From Ensifer adhaerens (GTDB lineage: Bacteria > Pseudomonadota > Alphaproteobacteria > Rhizobiales > Rhizobiaceae): a stretch of 64,000 bases of DNA. Within the stretch, counting starts at the first letter, position 1, and the number at the start of each line of letters is the position of its first letter. Shown here one piece after another: positions 10,207-22,525 of this stretch. A model generated the notes under the pieces. It was not told the DNA's origin and ran no database searches. It was given only the letters and a program-made list of their open reading frames with translations. Both the position numbers and the translations under genes were made by a program. Location: positions 186,001 through 250,000 of the forward strand of contig NZ_LGAP01000001.1 in NCBI RefSeq assembly GCF_001270265.1. Direction: 5' to 3'.

Positions 10207-11400
10207 TCAATCGTTTGCAGTCACCTTGACGCCGAGCACCGACGGGATGGTGTTCGGTGCGCCCATTGCCGCGCCCATGATCATCGGGAACGGAACTGGC
10301 TTTTCCGGTGCGGCGCTGATCGTCAGGCTCTTCGGGCCGTCGAGGTAGGTGTTGACCGCGGACGACACCTGGTTCTGCAGTTCCGGCACGTTGAGCTGGG
10401 CCATCATCAGCGGCACGAGGCCCTTCAGCGACTGCGCCAGCTGGTCGCCGGTAACGCCCTGCTGCGAACCGGCGTAGTCGAGCGCCTTCTTGGTGATCGA
10501 GGCGTCGTCGAAGCGGATCTCGGCACTGTTGAAGGTCAGTTGCTGCATCAGCCCCATCATCGCCAGGCCCATCGCCTGGTTGGCCTCTTCCTTGTTCGGG
10601 TTGGCTTCGGCGGTCTTCATGGCTTCCTGAAGCGACTTCATGAAGGCGAGCGTGTAGCCGGAGATGTCGACGGCGAGGTTCAGGCGGCCGACATTCTTGA
10701 AGTCGAAGGCATATTCCTCGAGCGCGACATTGCCGCTTTCGAGCTCCCAGCTGCCCTTCATCGTCACGGCGCCGTCGAGCTTGGTCAGGCCGAGCTTTTC
10801 GATCGCGTCCTTGGTCTTGGGGTCTTCGACTTCGGAAAGGTCGGCCTTGAGGCCCGCCGCGGTTGCGTCGAAGTCAAAGCCGGCGTCGTTTTCCTGGCGG
10901 GCGAGGTTTGCTTCGGTGCTTTCCAGCGAGAAGACTTCCTTGCCCTTTGCGCTGACCGTGATCGGGCCGGTGCTGGCGCTTTCGTAAAGCAGGATATCGT
11001 CGAGCGTGCCACCGGCCGGATTGGCGGGAATGGACAGGCCCGAAATGAGAATGTCCTTGGCGGCAAAGCTGCCCTGGTCCTGCGTGACGTTGACGTCGGG
11101 GAAGGAAACCGTTTCGGCGTAGTAGCCGCCGCCTTCGGTTTCCTCGACGCCTTCGAAGGTAATGTCGCCGATCTTCAGCGCATCGCCGGGTTGGCCGGCG
11201 AGCTTGATCTGGACGCCCGAGGCAGTGACCGTGTCGCCGCTGACTTCGGCCTTGTCGAAGGTAAGCGTGGTGCCGTTCGAGCTGGTCGCCGCATCAAGCT
11301 TCTTCATCAGGTCCGCGCCGTCCAGCGCGAAGGCCGGACCGGTGAGGGTCAGGAGTGCGGCGCTGGCCATCATCAGGCGGATCTTGCGCGTATGCATCAT
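10207..11400 (-). CDS. Exported protein of unknown function
   Basis: 397 residues with a clear signal peptide (MMHTRKIRLMMASAALLTLTGPAFA, cleavage after AFA), so periplasmic or outer-membrane associated. The mature part is rich in beta-type alternation and small residues (VSGDTVTASGVQIKLAG), with a helical middle (EAMKTAEANPNKEEANQAMG). The start at 11400 has AAGGAA upstream; a longer frame to 11529 would hide the signal peptide. It is not in an operon and has its own terminator. It looks like a conserved rhizobial protein, with some AsmA/DUF945-like flavour in the beta pattern, but I cannot name a family. Confidence 0.82.
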   Translation of the reverse strand: MMHTRKIRLMMASAALLTLTGPAFALDGADLMKKLDAATSSNGTTLTFDKAEVSGDTVTASGVQIKLAGQPGDALKIGDITFEGVEETEGGGYYAETVSFPDVNVTQDQGSFAAKDILISGLSIPANPAGGTLDDILLYESASTGPITVSAKGKEVFSLESTEANLARQENDAGFDFDATAAGLKADLSEVEDPKTKDAIEKLGLTKLDGAVTMKGSWELESGNVALEEYAFDFKNVGRLNLAVDISGYTLAFMKSLQEAMKTAEANPNKEEANQAMGLAMMGLMQQLTFNSAEIRFDDASITKKALDYAGSQQGVTGDQLAQSLKGLVPLMMAQLNVPELQNQVSSAVNTYLDGPKSLTISAAPEKPVPFPMIMGAAMGAPNTIPSVLGVKVTAND

Positions 11401-14130
<2,730 letters not shown>

Positions 14131-14277
14131 TTCATCGCTCCCTGCGCGGCTCGGCTGCGCAGGCTTGTTACCCGGCTCCTGCTTAACCGATCGGAAAATT
14201 AGTGGAATGCCCCGTTTTCGGCGCTTGAAAGCAACGTGCGGTCGTGGATCAATAATCATCCCAACAGGATGAAGACG

Positions 14278-14607
14278 ATGCCGAATTCTGCTGCCCTTGA
14301 CGACATTCTCCTCGCGCTCGCAAATCCGGTTCGCCGGCGGATATTCGAAATCTTGCTCGGCGGTGAGACGCGGGTCGTCGAGGTGGCCGCCGCCGTCGCT
14401 GTGACGCCTGATGCGCTCGAGCAGCATCTGCGCATCCTTGAGGAGGCGTGCCTGGTTTCGCGGCTGCCTGCGCGCGATGGGGAGGCCGTATGTGGCAATC
14501 CCGCGCCTCTTGATGTCGCTGCCGCATGGATCGACATGAACCGCGCGCTCTGGTCGATGCACAGCCAGGTTTCGAATTCTTCGGAGGCCGACAGAACGTC
14601 AGCCTGA
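14278..14607 (+). CDS. ArsR-type winged-helix transcriptional regulator
   Basis: Small DNA-binding protein of 109 residues (MPNSAALDDILLAL...). The N-terminal half matches ArsR/HTH_20 regulators: ALANPVRRRIFEILL followed by a recognition helix around TPDALEQHLRILEEACLVS. No cysteine metal-binding ELCVCDL motif is present, so metal sensing is not indicated. The ATG at 14278 is chosen because AGGA sits 9 bases upstream; ATG 14269 is the alternative. The gene is isolated, convergent with the EamA permease. Function is inferred from fold only. Confidence 0.72.
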   Translation: MPNSAALDDILLALANPVRRRIFEILLGGETRVVEVAAAVAVTPDALEQHLRILEEACLVSRLPARDGEAVCGNPAPLDVAAAWIDMNRALWSMHSQVSNSSEADRTSA

Positions 14608-14653
14608 CGACATCGCTCTGCGGATATCTTTGCCGCCCCGAGGCGGTCGAGAT

Positions 14654-15550
14654 CTATTCGGGGCAGGGTAACGCTGCGCGCGCGGCCCGGCTGCGCATCT
14701 GCCAGAGAGAGTGGCCTATAAGGGCGAAGATCAGGATTGCGCCACCGGCAAGCGTCTGCGTCGTCGGGCTTTCGGCAAAGACAAGCCAGACCCAGATCGG
14801 CGCCAGAATGGTTTCCAGCAGATAGAACATGCCCACTTCCGGGGCCGACAGGAACCGAGGTCCCGTCGCCAGGCAGAAGAATGCAAGCGGGATCATCACC
14901 AGGCCGTTGAACAGGATGTATTGCGGAGCCGCGATCGAGAAGCCGCCGGCCGGCAGGAACAGAAGTGCGACTGCCGCCGGGAAAATGGCGGTCACCAGCG
15001 GCACCAGGGCCATGTCGCGGCCGTTGGCCCGGCTGATGGTGATGGCGCTGGCAAGCAGGAAGGCCGAACTCGCCGCCATCGCATCACCGAAGAGATGTCC
15101 GCTCTCAAGGCCATCCTGCACGATCAGCCCGACGCCGATCACCATGGCCGCCATTGTCACGAGCGTTGCGTTGGAGGGACGCTCCTTCAGGAATATCCAG
15201 GAGAGCAGCGCGGCGAACATCGATGTGAAGGCAAGGATGAAGACGACGTTTGCCGTCGACGTGTTGAAGACGGCCAGGAGGAACGTGCACGAATTGATGC
15301 CGTAGAACAGGCCGACGACGAGCCCGGCCTTGCCCGGAATGAGCGAGATCTTGCGGCCAAGCAGCCGATTGATCACGAACCATGCCAAAAGCCCGATGAA
15401 GAAGGTCGAAAGGCTTCGCACGGCGAGCAGCGACCAGACCTCTCCGCCGGCGGAGCGGATGAGCGGAATGTCGAAGGAGAGAGCAAGGCCGCCAAGGCCG
15501 GTGATGGCAAGGCCGCGCCGGTGCAGCTCGGCATCAGTGGAAGGGCTCAA
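14654..15550 (-). CDS. EamA/DMT family permease
   Basis: Inner-membrane drug/metabolite transporter superfamily protein of 298 residues with ten predicted helices in two EamA repeats. Typical inner features are FLKERPSNATLV at the end of the first repeat and the conserved glutamate-containing FYLLETILAPIWVWLVF in the second. Substrate unknown. It begins 3 bases after the stop of bpt and is probably cotranscribed with it. Confidence 0.87.
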   Translation of the reverse strand: MSPSTDAELHRRGLAITGLGGLALSFDIPLIRSAGGEVWSLLAVRSLSTFFIGLLAWFVINRLLGRKISLIPGKAGLVVGLFYGINSCTFLLAVFNTSTANVVFILAFTSMFAALLSWIFLKERPSNATLVTMAAMVIGVGLIVQDGLESGHLFGDAMAASSAFLLASAITISRANGRDMALVPLVTAIFPAAVALLFLPAGGFSIAAPQYILFNGLVMIPLAFFCLATGPRFLSAPEVGMFYLLETILAPIWVWLVFAESPTTQTLAGGAILIFALIGHSLWQMRSRAARAALPCPE

Positions 15551-15553
15551 TTT

Positions 15554-16342
15554 TCAATCCGTTTCCGTGGAAGGCACTTCTGAAGGTGCGTCAGGACCAT
15601 CGTAACGCTCCCAGCCGCGCGGCATAAGGTGCTCCTGCGGCAAAAATTTCGTCTTGTAGCCCATCTTGCGCGAACCCTTGACCCAATAGCCGAGGTAGAC
15701 GTGCGGGAGGCCGCGCTCCCTGGCGCGCCGAATATGATCGAGAATCATGAAGGTGCCGAGCGAGCGGTCTTCATGTGCCGGGTCGAAGAAGGAGTAAACC
15801 ATCGAAAGCCCATCGCCCATACGGTCGGTCAGCGCCGTCGCAATCAGCGGCCCGCGGGCCTTCTCGCTGATGCCGTCGCCTTCGACCCTTAAGCGATACT
15901 CGATGATCTTCGTGTGCACATGCGTGTCCTCGACCATCATCGCATAGTCGAGAACCGACATGTCGGACATGCCGCCTTTTTGATGCCGTCGGTCGAGGTA
16001 GCGGCGGAAGAGGTTGTACTGTTCGCTCGATGGTTCGGCCGGATATTCCGACGAGATGACATCGCTGTTGGTCGCGAGCACGCGGCGCATCGATCGGCTC
16101 GGCGAGAACTCGGTGGCGGGAATGCGCACGGAAATGCAGGCCCGGCAGGTCTCGCAGGCGGGCCGATAGGCGATGTTCTGCGAGCGGCGGAAACCGCCCT
16201 GGGTCAGGAGGTCGTTAAGTTCCGGTGCGCGCTCGCCCACCATGTGGGTAAACACCTTTCGCTCCATCTCGTTCGGCAGATAAGGGCAGGCTGCCGGCGC
16301 AGTGAGATAGAATTGCGGAGACGGTGTGGTCTGTGTGTTCAT
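15554..16342 (-). CDS. bpt: Aspartate/glutamate leucyltransferase (Bpt)
   Basis: Aminoacyl-tRNA-protein transferase of the ATE family. Bacterial Bpt transfers Leu from Leu-tRNA onto N-terminal Asp/Glu, marking proteins for ClpAP via the N-end rule. 262 residues, full length. The N-terminal cysteine cluster ([14 protein letters not shown] near 19 and [13 protein letters not shown] near 63) and central [18 protein letters not shown] are characteristic, as is [15 protein letters not shown] near the C-terminus. The EamA permease gene follows directly. Confidence 0.93.
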   Translation of the reverse strand: MNTQTTPSPQFYLTAPAACPYLPNEMERKVFTHMVGERAPELNDLLTQGGFRRSQNIAYRPACETCRACISVRIPATEFSPSRSMRRVLATNSDVISSEYPAEPSSEQYNLFRRYLDRRHQKGGMSDMSVLDYAMMVEDTHVHTKIIEYRLRVEGDGISEKARGPLIATALTDRMGDGLSMVYSFFDPAHEDRSLGTFMILDHIRRARERGLPHVYLGYWVKGSRKMGYKTKFLPQEHLMPRGWERYDGPDAPSEVPSTETD

Positions 16343-16477
16343 CGAGTGCGGCGGTCACTCTTCGCGCGGTTGTTCATGACAGTAGCATGGCGGAAGAATG
16401 GAAAACGTCAACTCACACGTTTGGGGCGGTTGCCCCTTGCGAGCGGATTGTTCGTTGTCGATTGGCTTCGGCGGTGA

Positions 16478-16942
16478 TCAGTAGGTATCGCGACGGACCG
16501 TTACGGTGCCGATCAGCAAATCGTGCAGCAGACGGCTGCGATCCGTAAACAGGCCGATCAGCAGAATCAGCGGCGTCAACAGCGCGTTGGCGATCCAGAA
16601 GATGACGAGATGCACGATTGCCGTCAGGAAATCCATCGGTCGCCCATCCGTGCGCGCAATTGCCAGGTCCATCATCCGCATGCCGGGCGATGCCTGCTCG
16701 CGGCCGCCAACGGTCAGGCCGAAATAGATCATCGCCACCAGTGCGAAAAGCACGGGGTAGAGCAGGAAACCGAGGCCGAGCGTCAGGATGCCGAGGAAAA
16801 ACACGACAACGGCGGCCGGGATCCACAACAGGGCGATGATGACGTAATCGAGAATGAAGGCGAACACCCGTCGCGACAGCACACCCTGATAGGCGCGCCA
16901 GTCATTGCTCGGCAGCCGCAGTTCTTCGTTGTGCATGGTCAT
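16478..16942 (-). CDS. RDD family membrane protein
   Basis: 154 residues with an RDD domain: LSRRVFAFILDYVIIALLW supplies the Arg-Asp signature in the first helix, and three to four membrane helices follow. The C-terminal loop (DRSRLLHDLLIGTVTV) is the usual RDD ending. Some RDD proteins act in Na+/H+ exchange or osmolyte handling, but the role here is unknown. It sits between hemB and bpt, all leftward, an order I associate with rhizobial genomes. Confidence 0.88.
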   Translation of the reverse strand: MTMHNEELRLPSNDWRAYQGVLSRRVFAFILDYVIIALLWIPAAVVVFFLGILTLGLGFLLYPVLFALVAMIYFGLTVGGREQASPGMRMMDLAIARTDGRPMDFLTAIVHLVIFWIANALLTPLILLIGLFTDRSRLLHDLLIGTVTVRRDTY

Positions 16943-17038
16943 CTCGTAGGGTCTCGCATGGTTGCAAGTTCGATATGGGATGCCATTGCGTGCAAAACAA
17001 GGATTTCCCGTCGTCGGCCTGCTTGCAAATGCGGGGCG

Positions 17039-18055
17039 TTACCGCCCCTTGGCCAGGATCTTTGCGACTTCGATGGCGAAGTAGCTGAGAATGCCATCGC
17101 AGCCGGCGCGCTTGAAGGCGAGCAGCGTTTCGAGCATCACCTTCTCGCCGTCGATCCAGCCGTTAGCGGCCGCCGCCTTGACCTGCGAATATTCGCCGGA
17201 CACCTGATAGGCGAAAACCGGCAGGCCGAAGGCCTCTTTCATGCGCCAGCAGATGTCGAGATAGGGCAGGCCCGGCTTGACCATCAGCATGTCTGCGCCT
17301 TCTTCGACGTCGAGAGCGGCGTCGCGGATGGCCTCGGTGCCGTTGGCTGGGTCGATGTAATAGGTCTTCTTGTCGCCCTTCAGCAGGCCACCGGTACCGA
17401 TCGCCTCGCGGTAGGGGCCATAGAAGCCGGAGGCGAATTTGGTCGCATAGGCCATGATGCCGACATTCTGGTGGCCCGCGGCGTCGAGCGCCTGGCGGAT
17501 CGCCCCGATGCGGCCATCCATCATCTCCGAAGGCGCGATGATGTCGGCGCCGGCGTCGGCCTGGCCGACGGCGGCTCTCGAGATCATTTCCACCGTCTCG
17601 TCGTTGACGATTTCACCGTTGCGCAGGATGCCGTCATGACCATGGCTGGTGAACGGGTCGAGCGCCACGTCGGTGATGACGCCGATGTTTGGCACGGCCT
17701 TCTTGAAGGCGCGTGTCGCCTGATTGATGAGATTATCGGCGGCGAGGCTGTTGGAGCCGGTTTCGTCGCGCAGCGACAAATCTATATTGGGGAAGGTGGC
17801 GATTGCCGGGATGCCGAGATCGGCAGCTTCCTTCACCGCTTCCACCGCCTTGTCGATGCTCATGCGGTTGACGCCCGGCATGGCGTCGATCGGTTGCACG
17901 ATGTTGGTGCCCGGCACGATGAAGATCGGCCAGATCAGGTCGTCGACCGTCAGGCGGTTCTCCTGCACGAGCCGGCGCGTCCAGTCGGCCTTGCGGTTGC
18001 GGCGCATGCGGCGGTGGCCGGTAATCCTGTCCCCAAGATTCGTCCTGTCGTTCAT
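17039..18055 (-). CDS. hemB: Delta-aminolevulinic acid dehydratase (porphobilinogen synthase)
   Basis: Condenses two 5-aminolevulinate molecules to porphobilinogen, the second step of tetrapyrrole synthesis. 338 residues, full length. Both Schiff-base lysines are visible, in MAYATKFASGFYGPYR and in MLMVKPGLPYLD. The metal site reads DVALDPFTSHGHDG: aspartates replace the cysteines of the zinc enzymes, so this is the Mg-type common in rhizobia. It is divergent from a small membrane protein gene 181 bases away. Confidence 0.97.
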   Translation of the reverse strand: MNDRTNLGDRITGHRRMRRNRKADWTRRLVQENRLTVDDLIWPIFIVPGTNIVQPIDAMPGVNRMSIDKAVEAVKEAADLGIPAIATFPNIDLSLRDETGSNSLAADNLINQATRAFKKAVPNIGVITDVALDPFTSHGHDGILRNGEIVNDETVEMISRAAVGQADAGADIIAPSEMMDGRIGAIRQALDAAGHQNVGIMAYATKFASGFYGPYREAIGTGGLLKGDKKTYYIDPANGTEAIRDAALDVEEGADMLMVKPGLPYLDICWRMKEAFGLPVFAYQVSGEYSQVKAAAANGWIDGEKVMLETLLAFKRAGCDGILSYFAIEVAKILAKGR

Positions 18056-18236
18056 CGCGCCACGCCTTTCCCTGGAAACTGTGAATAGGCATGCGCTTTA
18101 TCATGTACGGGCCGCGCTTGGGAACCGCGCCGCGCACAACCGGGCTGCGGCATTTCTTCCTTTTGCCGAGCCACGGCGGGGGAGGGGGCGTCCTTCGTGC
18201 TGGCGGATGGCGCCGACCCGCCCTATCTTGCCGCCT

Positions 18237-18674
18237 ATGCTTCATGATTCTGCCCATGTGCCGAAACCATCGCTGACCGAGATCCTTTTCGGTCTGTTCC
18301 TGCGGCTGGTGTCTGCCTCGTGCTTCTGGTTCGCACTGAACTATTGGGCGATGCTGATCGGCTTCTCCCATGGGGGTGCCGGCCGTTTCGATCTGCTGAC
18401 GCCGGAGTGGCGGGCGGCGGCTACGGCACTTGCCGTGGTTTACCCGGTCGCGGCTCTCGGGCTGTGGCTGCTGGTGTCCTGGGGGCCGGTGGTCTGGGTG
18501 GGGGCGGCAGCGATCGAGATCGCGATGTACGAGTTCTATCCCGTCAGTTTCGGCACCCGTCCGCTGCTCGTTGCGCTGCACGTTGCCGTCGCCGTTACCT
18601 TCGTTCTTTTCAGGGCCGTGCTGCTCTATCAACGCGTCCGACGGGCGAGACAGGTAAGAGTTGATTCACCCTGA
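18237..18674 (+). CDS. Small integral membrane protein (DUF6163-like)
   Basis: 145 residues with four predicted membrane helices (LVSASCFWFALNYWAMLIGF, ATALAVVYPVAALGLWLL, GPVVWVGAAAIEIAMYEF, LLVALHVAVAVTFVLF). The start is ATG at 18237 (MLHDSAHVPKP), since upstream frame extension runs antisense to hemB. It precedes the ldtR regulator, a context I recall for a conserved rhizobial DUF6163-type protein. Function unknown. Confidence 0.75.
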   Translation: MLHDSAHVPKPSLTEILFGLFLRLVSASCFWFALNYWAMLIGFSHGGAGRFDLLTPEWRAAATALAVVYPVAALGLWLLVSWGPVVWVGAAAIEIAMYEFYPVSFGTRPLLVALHVAVAVTFVLFRAVLLYQRVRRARQVRVDSP

Positions 18675-18804
18675 GACAGGGACGCCGATTGGTAAGCTCA
18701 TGTTAAGGCTGCGGTTTAAGTAGAATTTTAGACGTATTCGATAGGGTCTCACTCAAGGCGGGAAGACAAACAGACACCGCCAAACAAAACAGTGAGGCAG
18801 TCAA

Positions 18805-19317
18805 ATGAACACGAAGATGAAGCCGCAGGTCGCTGCGCCCCGAGACCCTCAGGAAGAAACCATCCGCGGTCTCTACATGGAATCCCTCCACCTCGTCGAG
18901 CGTCTGCACCGCCGCCTGCTCGACGTCATCAAGGACGAGTTCGACCGCCAGGGTCGCGACGACGTCAACGCCGTCCAGGCTCTGTTGCTCTTCAACATCG
19001 GCAACTCCGAACTGACCGCCGGTGAGCTTCGCTCCCGCGGCTACTACCTCGGCTCGAACGTCTCCTATAACGTCAAGAAGCTCGTCGATCTCGGCCTCAT
19101 CAACCACCAGCGCTCGCGCGTCGACCGTCGTTCGGTCCGCATCAGCCTGACGGAAGACGGCCAGGAAATCGCCGAAACCGTCGCCAAGCTCTATGAGCGC
19201 CACATCGGCTCGATCCAGAAGGTCGGCGGCATCGGTTCGGACGAATTCACCCAGATGAACAAGCTGCTGCAGCGGCTCGATCGCTTCTGGAACGACAGCA
19301 TCATGTACCGCCTGTAA
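18805..19317 (+). CDS. ldtR: LdtR-like MarR-family transcriptional regulator
   Basis: 170-residue winged-helix regulator. The DNA-binding part covers about residues 55-110: LTAGELRSRGYYLGSNVSYNVKKLVDLGLI followed by the wing RSRVDRRSVRISLTEDG. It is orthologous in character and context to LdtR of Liberibacter and Sinorhizobium, a regulator of the L,D-transpeptidase gene ldtP and of osmotic tolerance. That gene does follow, 392 bases downstream. GAGG lies 9 bases before the ATG at 18805. A terminator follows, so the two genes have separate transcripts. Confidence 0.9.
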   Translation: MNTKMKPQVAAPRDPQEETIRGLYMESLHLVERLHRRLLDVIKDEFDRQGRDDVNAVQALLLFNIGNSELTAGELRSRGYYLGSNVSYNVKKLVDLGLINHQRSRVDRRSVRISLTEDGQEIAETVAKLYERHIGSIQKVGGIGSDEFTQMNKLLQRLDRFWNDSIMYRL

Positions 19318-19343
19318 TCGTACTAGCATACCTCCAGTTCAAG

Positions 19344-19384
19344 GGCCGGACGCAATCCCTGCGTGTCCGGCCTTTGCCGTTTTT
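19344..19384 (+). terminator. Terminator of ldtR
   Basis: Stem GGCCGGAC / GTCCGGCC (19344-19351 with 19365-19372), extendable by GCA/TGC with a two-base bulge, followed by TTTGCCGTTTTT. Confidence 0.75.
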
Positions 19385-19618
19385 CGGCCGCGACGATGTT
19401 GCCGAAAGGCCGCAGCGGCCTAAAGCAAGAGGCGTGCCACACCGCTTTGGCTGGGGCCGGAGACACGAATCGGCCATATTGCTGTGACAGCGACGAGGGT
19501 ATGCGGTAGGTGCGGCCACGTGTTTTCATCGACGTGGATTCGTTTCGCGTTCGCCTGCCGGATGAGGGTCCTCGCTCGCGGTATCGTGAAATCATGTGAG
19601 GGCAGGGTGGCTCGTTGG
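19385..19618. other. ldtR-ldtP intergenic region
   Basis: No gene is supported. Together with the flanking promoter it should hold the control elements of ldtP, the expected target of LdtR; I did not recognise a specific operator in it. Confidence 0.4.
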
Positions 19619-19647
19619 TTGACCTTTGTTAACCACGATCGTGTTAG
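19619..19647 (+). promoter_or_regulatory. Candidate promoter of ldtP
   Basis: TTGACC (19619-19624), 17-base spacer containing the palindrome GTTAAC, then TGTTAG (19642-19647), some 62 bases ahead of the ldtP start. Confidence 0.35.
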
Positions 19648-19709
19648 GGCTCCGGCAACATGCGTGCCTGCGCATAGGGCGCGTGCCAACGCAGTGGGAT
19701 GGTAGGAAT

Positions 19710-21035
19710 ATGTCGAAAAAGAATGGAATTGATGCATTCTCGCGCCGTGCATTTCTGCGCTCGGCCGCAACCTTCGGTGCCGTCGCTTGGGCGGGAGCCG
19801 CAAGCGCGCAGGACGCCCTGAACGAGATCATCAATTCGCCACGCCGCGGTTCTTGGGACGACCAGTATGACGCCAAGGCGTCGCGCACGGCGACCACGGT
19901 CGTTTCCAATACGCCGGTCTTCGGCCCGGAGACGATCAACCATGTCCAGCAGGCGATCTTCGATTATCAGAACATCGTTTCGTCGGGCGGTTGGCCGATG
20001 GTGGCAACCAGCGTCAAGCTCGAGCTCGGCGTCACCGATCCTTCGGTGCAGCAGTTGCGCCAGCGCCTGATGGTTTCCGGCGACCTGCCTCAGTCGGCCG
20101 GTATCTCGTCGTCCTTCGATTCCTACGTCGACGGCGCAGTCAAGCGCTTCCAGGCCCGCCACGGCCTGCCGGCGGACGGCGTCATCGGCGAATACACGCT
20201 GAAGGCCATCAACGTTCCCGCGACCACCCGTCTCGGCCAGTTGCAGACCAACCTTGTGCGCCTGCAGTCGATGTCCGGCGATCTCGGCCGCCGCTATGTG
20301 ATGGTCAACATTCCGGCCGCCTATATCGAAGCTGTGGAGAACGGCCGCGTCGCGCTGCGTCACACCGCCATCGTCGGTAAGATCGACCGTCAGTCGCCGA
20401 TCCTCAACTCCAAGATCTACGAGGTCATCCTCAACCCCTATTGGACCGCGCCGCGCTCGATCATCCAGAAGGATATCATGCCGCTGATGCGCAAGGATCC
20501 GACCTACCTGAAGCGCAACGCCATTCGCCTGTTCGACGGCAGTGGTGGCGAAGTGTCGCCGGAGACGGTCGACTGGAATGCCGAGAAGGCACCGAACCTG
20601 ATGTTCCGTCAGGATCCGGGCAAGATCAACGCGATGTCGTCGACGAAGATCAACTTCCACAACGAGCACCAGGTCTACATGCACGACACGCCGCAGCAGG
20701 GTCTGTTCAACAAGCTGATGCGTTTCGAATCGTCCGGCTGCGTCCGCGTCCAGAACGTTCGCGACCTCTCGAGCTGGCTTTTGAAGGAAACGCCCGGCTG
20801 GTCGCGCCAGCAGATGGAAGCGACGATCAAGACCGGCGTCAACACGCCGATCACGCTGGCCGAAGAGGTCCCGGTCTTCTTCACCTACATCACCGCCTGG
20901 TCGTCGACGGACGGCGTCGTCCAGTTCCGCGACGACATTTATCAGCGCGACGGCGCTACCGAACTGGCACTGCAGACGCCCTACGGCGTCGAGCAGTCTT
21001 CCAGTTCGGTCGAGCAGGACGCCTTGCCGCAATAA
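19710..21035 (+). CDS. ldtP: L,D-transpeptidase (LdtP-like, YkuD domain, Tat-exported)
   Basis: Periplasmic enzyme that makes 3-3 peptidoglycan cross-links or attaches proteins to peptidoglycan; 441 residues. ATG at 19710 has GGTAGGAAT directly upstream. The N-terminus carries a twin-arginine signal (FSRRAFLRSAATFGAVAWAGA). A PG_binding_1 domain follows at about 130-175 (VDGAVKRFQARHGLPADGVIG). The YkuD catalytic region has HDTPQQGLF and the active-site cysteine in SSGCVRVQNVRDL near residue 345. It is the expected target of the upstream LdtR. A strong terminator follows. Confidence 0.93.
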   Translation: MSKKNGIDAFSRRAFLRSAATFGAVAWAGAASAQDALNEIINSPRRGSWDDQYDAKASRTATTVVSNTPVFGPETINHVQQAIFDYQNIVSSGGWPMVATSVKLELGVTDPSVQQLRQRLMVSGDLPQSAGISSSFDSYVDGAVKRFQARHGLPADGVIGEYTLKAINVPATTRLGQLQTNLVRLQSMSGDLGRRYVMVNIPAAYIEAVENGRVALRHTAIVGKIDRQSPILNSKIYEVILNPYWTAPRSIIQKDIMPLMRKDPTYLKRNAIRLFDGSGGEVSPETVDWNAEKAPNLMFRQDPGKINAMSSTKINFHNEHQVYMHDTPQQGLFNKLMRFESSGCVRVQNVRDLSSWLLKETPGWSRQQMEATIKTGVNTPITLAEEVPVFFTYITAWSSTDGVVQFRDDIYQRDGATELALQTPYGVEQSSSSVEQDALPQ

Positions 21036-21057
21036 GCAAAGTCGGGACGATAATCTG

Positions 21058-21092
21058 AAAAAGCCGCGCTTCCCTTGGCAGCGCGGCTTTTT
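21058..21092 (+). terminator. Terminator of ldtP
   Basis: Perfect 13-bp stem AAAAAGCCGCGCT / AGCGCGGCTTTTT with a 9-base loop. The A and T ends make it a bidirectional-looking rho-independent terminator. Confidence 0.9.
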
Positions 21093-21219
21093 CGTTGGTC
21101 CTTGGCTGCGATGTTTAGGCGCGGCAGATGGGGGAAATGACGCAAACCGCACAGCGGATATTGCTCTCGCCGTGCGAGGAAGCTAAAGAACTGCCACCTT
21201 TGAGAGGAGCCTCGCGCCG

Positions 21220-22515
21220 ATGCTTGCACAGAACAATGATGCCTTCTTCACCCGCTCTCTCGCCGACAGCGATCCGGAAATCTTCGGCTCGATCGAAAAG
21301 GAGCTGGGTCGTCAGCGCCACGAGATCGAACTGATCGCCTCCGAGAACATCGTTTCGCGCGCCGTGCTCGAAGCCCAGGGCTCGATCATGACCAACAAGT
21401 ATGCCGAGGGCTATCCGGGCAAGCGCTACTATGGCGGCTGCCAGTTCGTTGATATCGCCGAGGAATTGGCGATCGAACGCGCCAAGAAGCTCTTCGGCGC
21501 CAAGTTCGTCAACGTGCAGCCGAACTCCGGCTCGCAGATGAACCAGGCTGTCTTCCTCGCGCTCCTGCAGCCGGGCGACACCTTCATGGGTCTCGATCTC
21601 AATTCGGGCGGTCACCTGACGCACGGGTCGCCGGTCAACATGTCCGGCAAGTGGTTCAACGTGGTTTCCTACGGCGTTCGCGAGAGCGATCACCTGCTCG
21701 ACATGGACGATGTCGCCGAGAAGGCACGCCACCATAAGCCGAAGCTGATCATCGCCGGTGGTACCGCCTATTCCCGCATCTGGGACTGGAAGCGCTTCCG
21801 TGAGATCGCCGACGAAATCGGCGCCTATCTGATGGTCGACATGGCGCACATTGCCGGCCTCGTTGCCGGCGACCAGCATCCATCGCCGGTTCCCCATTGC
21901 CACGTTGCCACGACCACCACGCACAAGTCGTTGCGCGGTCCGCGCGGCGGCATGATCCTGACCAATGACGAGGATATCGCCAAGAAGATCAACTCGGCGG
22001 TCTTCCCGGGTCTCCAGGGCGGCCCGTTGATGCACGTCATCGCTGCCAAGGCGGTTGCCTTTGGCGAAGCGCTGCAGCCTTCCTTCAAGGACTATGCGGC
22101 CCAGGTCGTCAAGAACGCCCGCACGCTTGCCGAGACGCTCAAGGCGAACGGTCTCGACATCGTGTCCGGCGGCACCGACAACCACCTGATGCTGGTCGAC
22201 CTGCGCAAGAAAAACGCGACCGGCAAGCGCGCCGAGGCAGCCCTCGGCCGCGCCTATGTCACCTGCAACAAGAACGGCATCCCGTTCGACCCGGAAAAGC
22301 CGTTCGTCACGTCGGGCGTCCGTCTCGGCACGCCGGCCGGCACAACCCGCGGCTTCAGGGAAGCCGAATTCAAGGAAATCGGTGAGCTGATCGTCGAAGT
22401 GCTCGACGGCCTCAAGGTCGCCAACTCCGACGAAGGTAATGCTGCCGTCGAAGCGGGTGTGCGCGAGAAGGTGATGAAGCTCACCGGCCGCTTCCCGATG
22501 TACGGCTACATGTGA
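21220..22515 (+). CDS. glyA: Serine hydroxymethyltransferase
   Basis: PLP enzyme converting serine and tetrahydrofolate to glycine and 5,10-methylene-THF; 431 residues, full length. The PLP lysine lies in [16 protein letters not shown] near residue 235. N-terminal [11 protein letters not shown] and [10 protein letters not shown] are family signatures. AGAGGAG precedes the ATG. It heads a run glyA-nrdR-ribD-ribE with 5-10 base gaps, tying one-carbon, nucleotide and flavin metabolism together. Confidence 0.97.
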   Translation: MLAQNNDAFFTRSLADSDPEIFGSIEKELGRQRHEIELIASENIVSRAVLEAQGSIMTNKYAEGYPGKRYYGGCQFVDIAEELAIERAKKLFGAKFVNVQPNSGSQMNQAVFLALLQPGDTFMGLDLNSGGHLTHGSPVNMSGKWFNVVSYGVRESDHLLDMDDVAEKARHHKPKLIIAGGTAYSRIWDWKRFREIADEIGAYLMVDMAHIAGLVAGDQHPSPVPHCHVATTTTHKSLRGPRGGMILTNDEDIAKKINSAVFPGLQGGPLMHVIAAKAVAFGEALQPSFKDYAAQVVKNARTLAETLKANGLDIVSGGTDNHLMLVDLRKKNATGKRAEAALGRAYVTCNKNGIPFDPEKPFVTSGVRLGTPAGTTRGFREAEFKEIGELIVEVLDGLKVANSDEGNAAVEAGVREKVMKLTGRFPMYGYM

Positions 22516-22525
22516 TCGGCTCATC

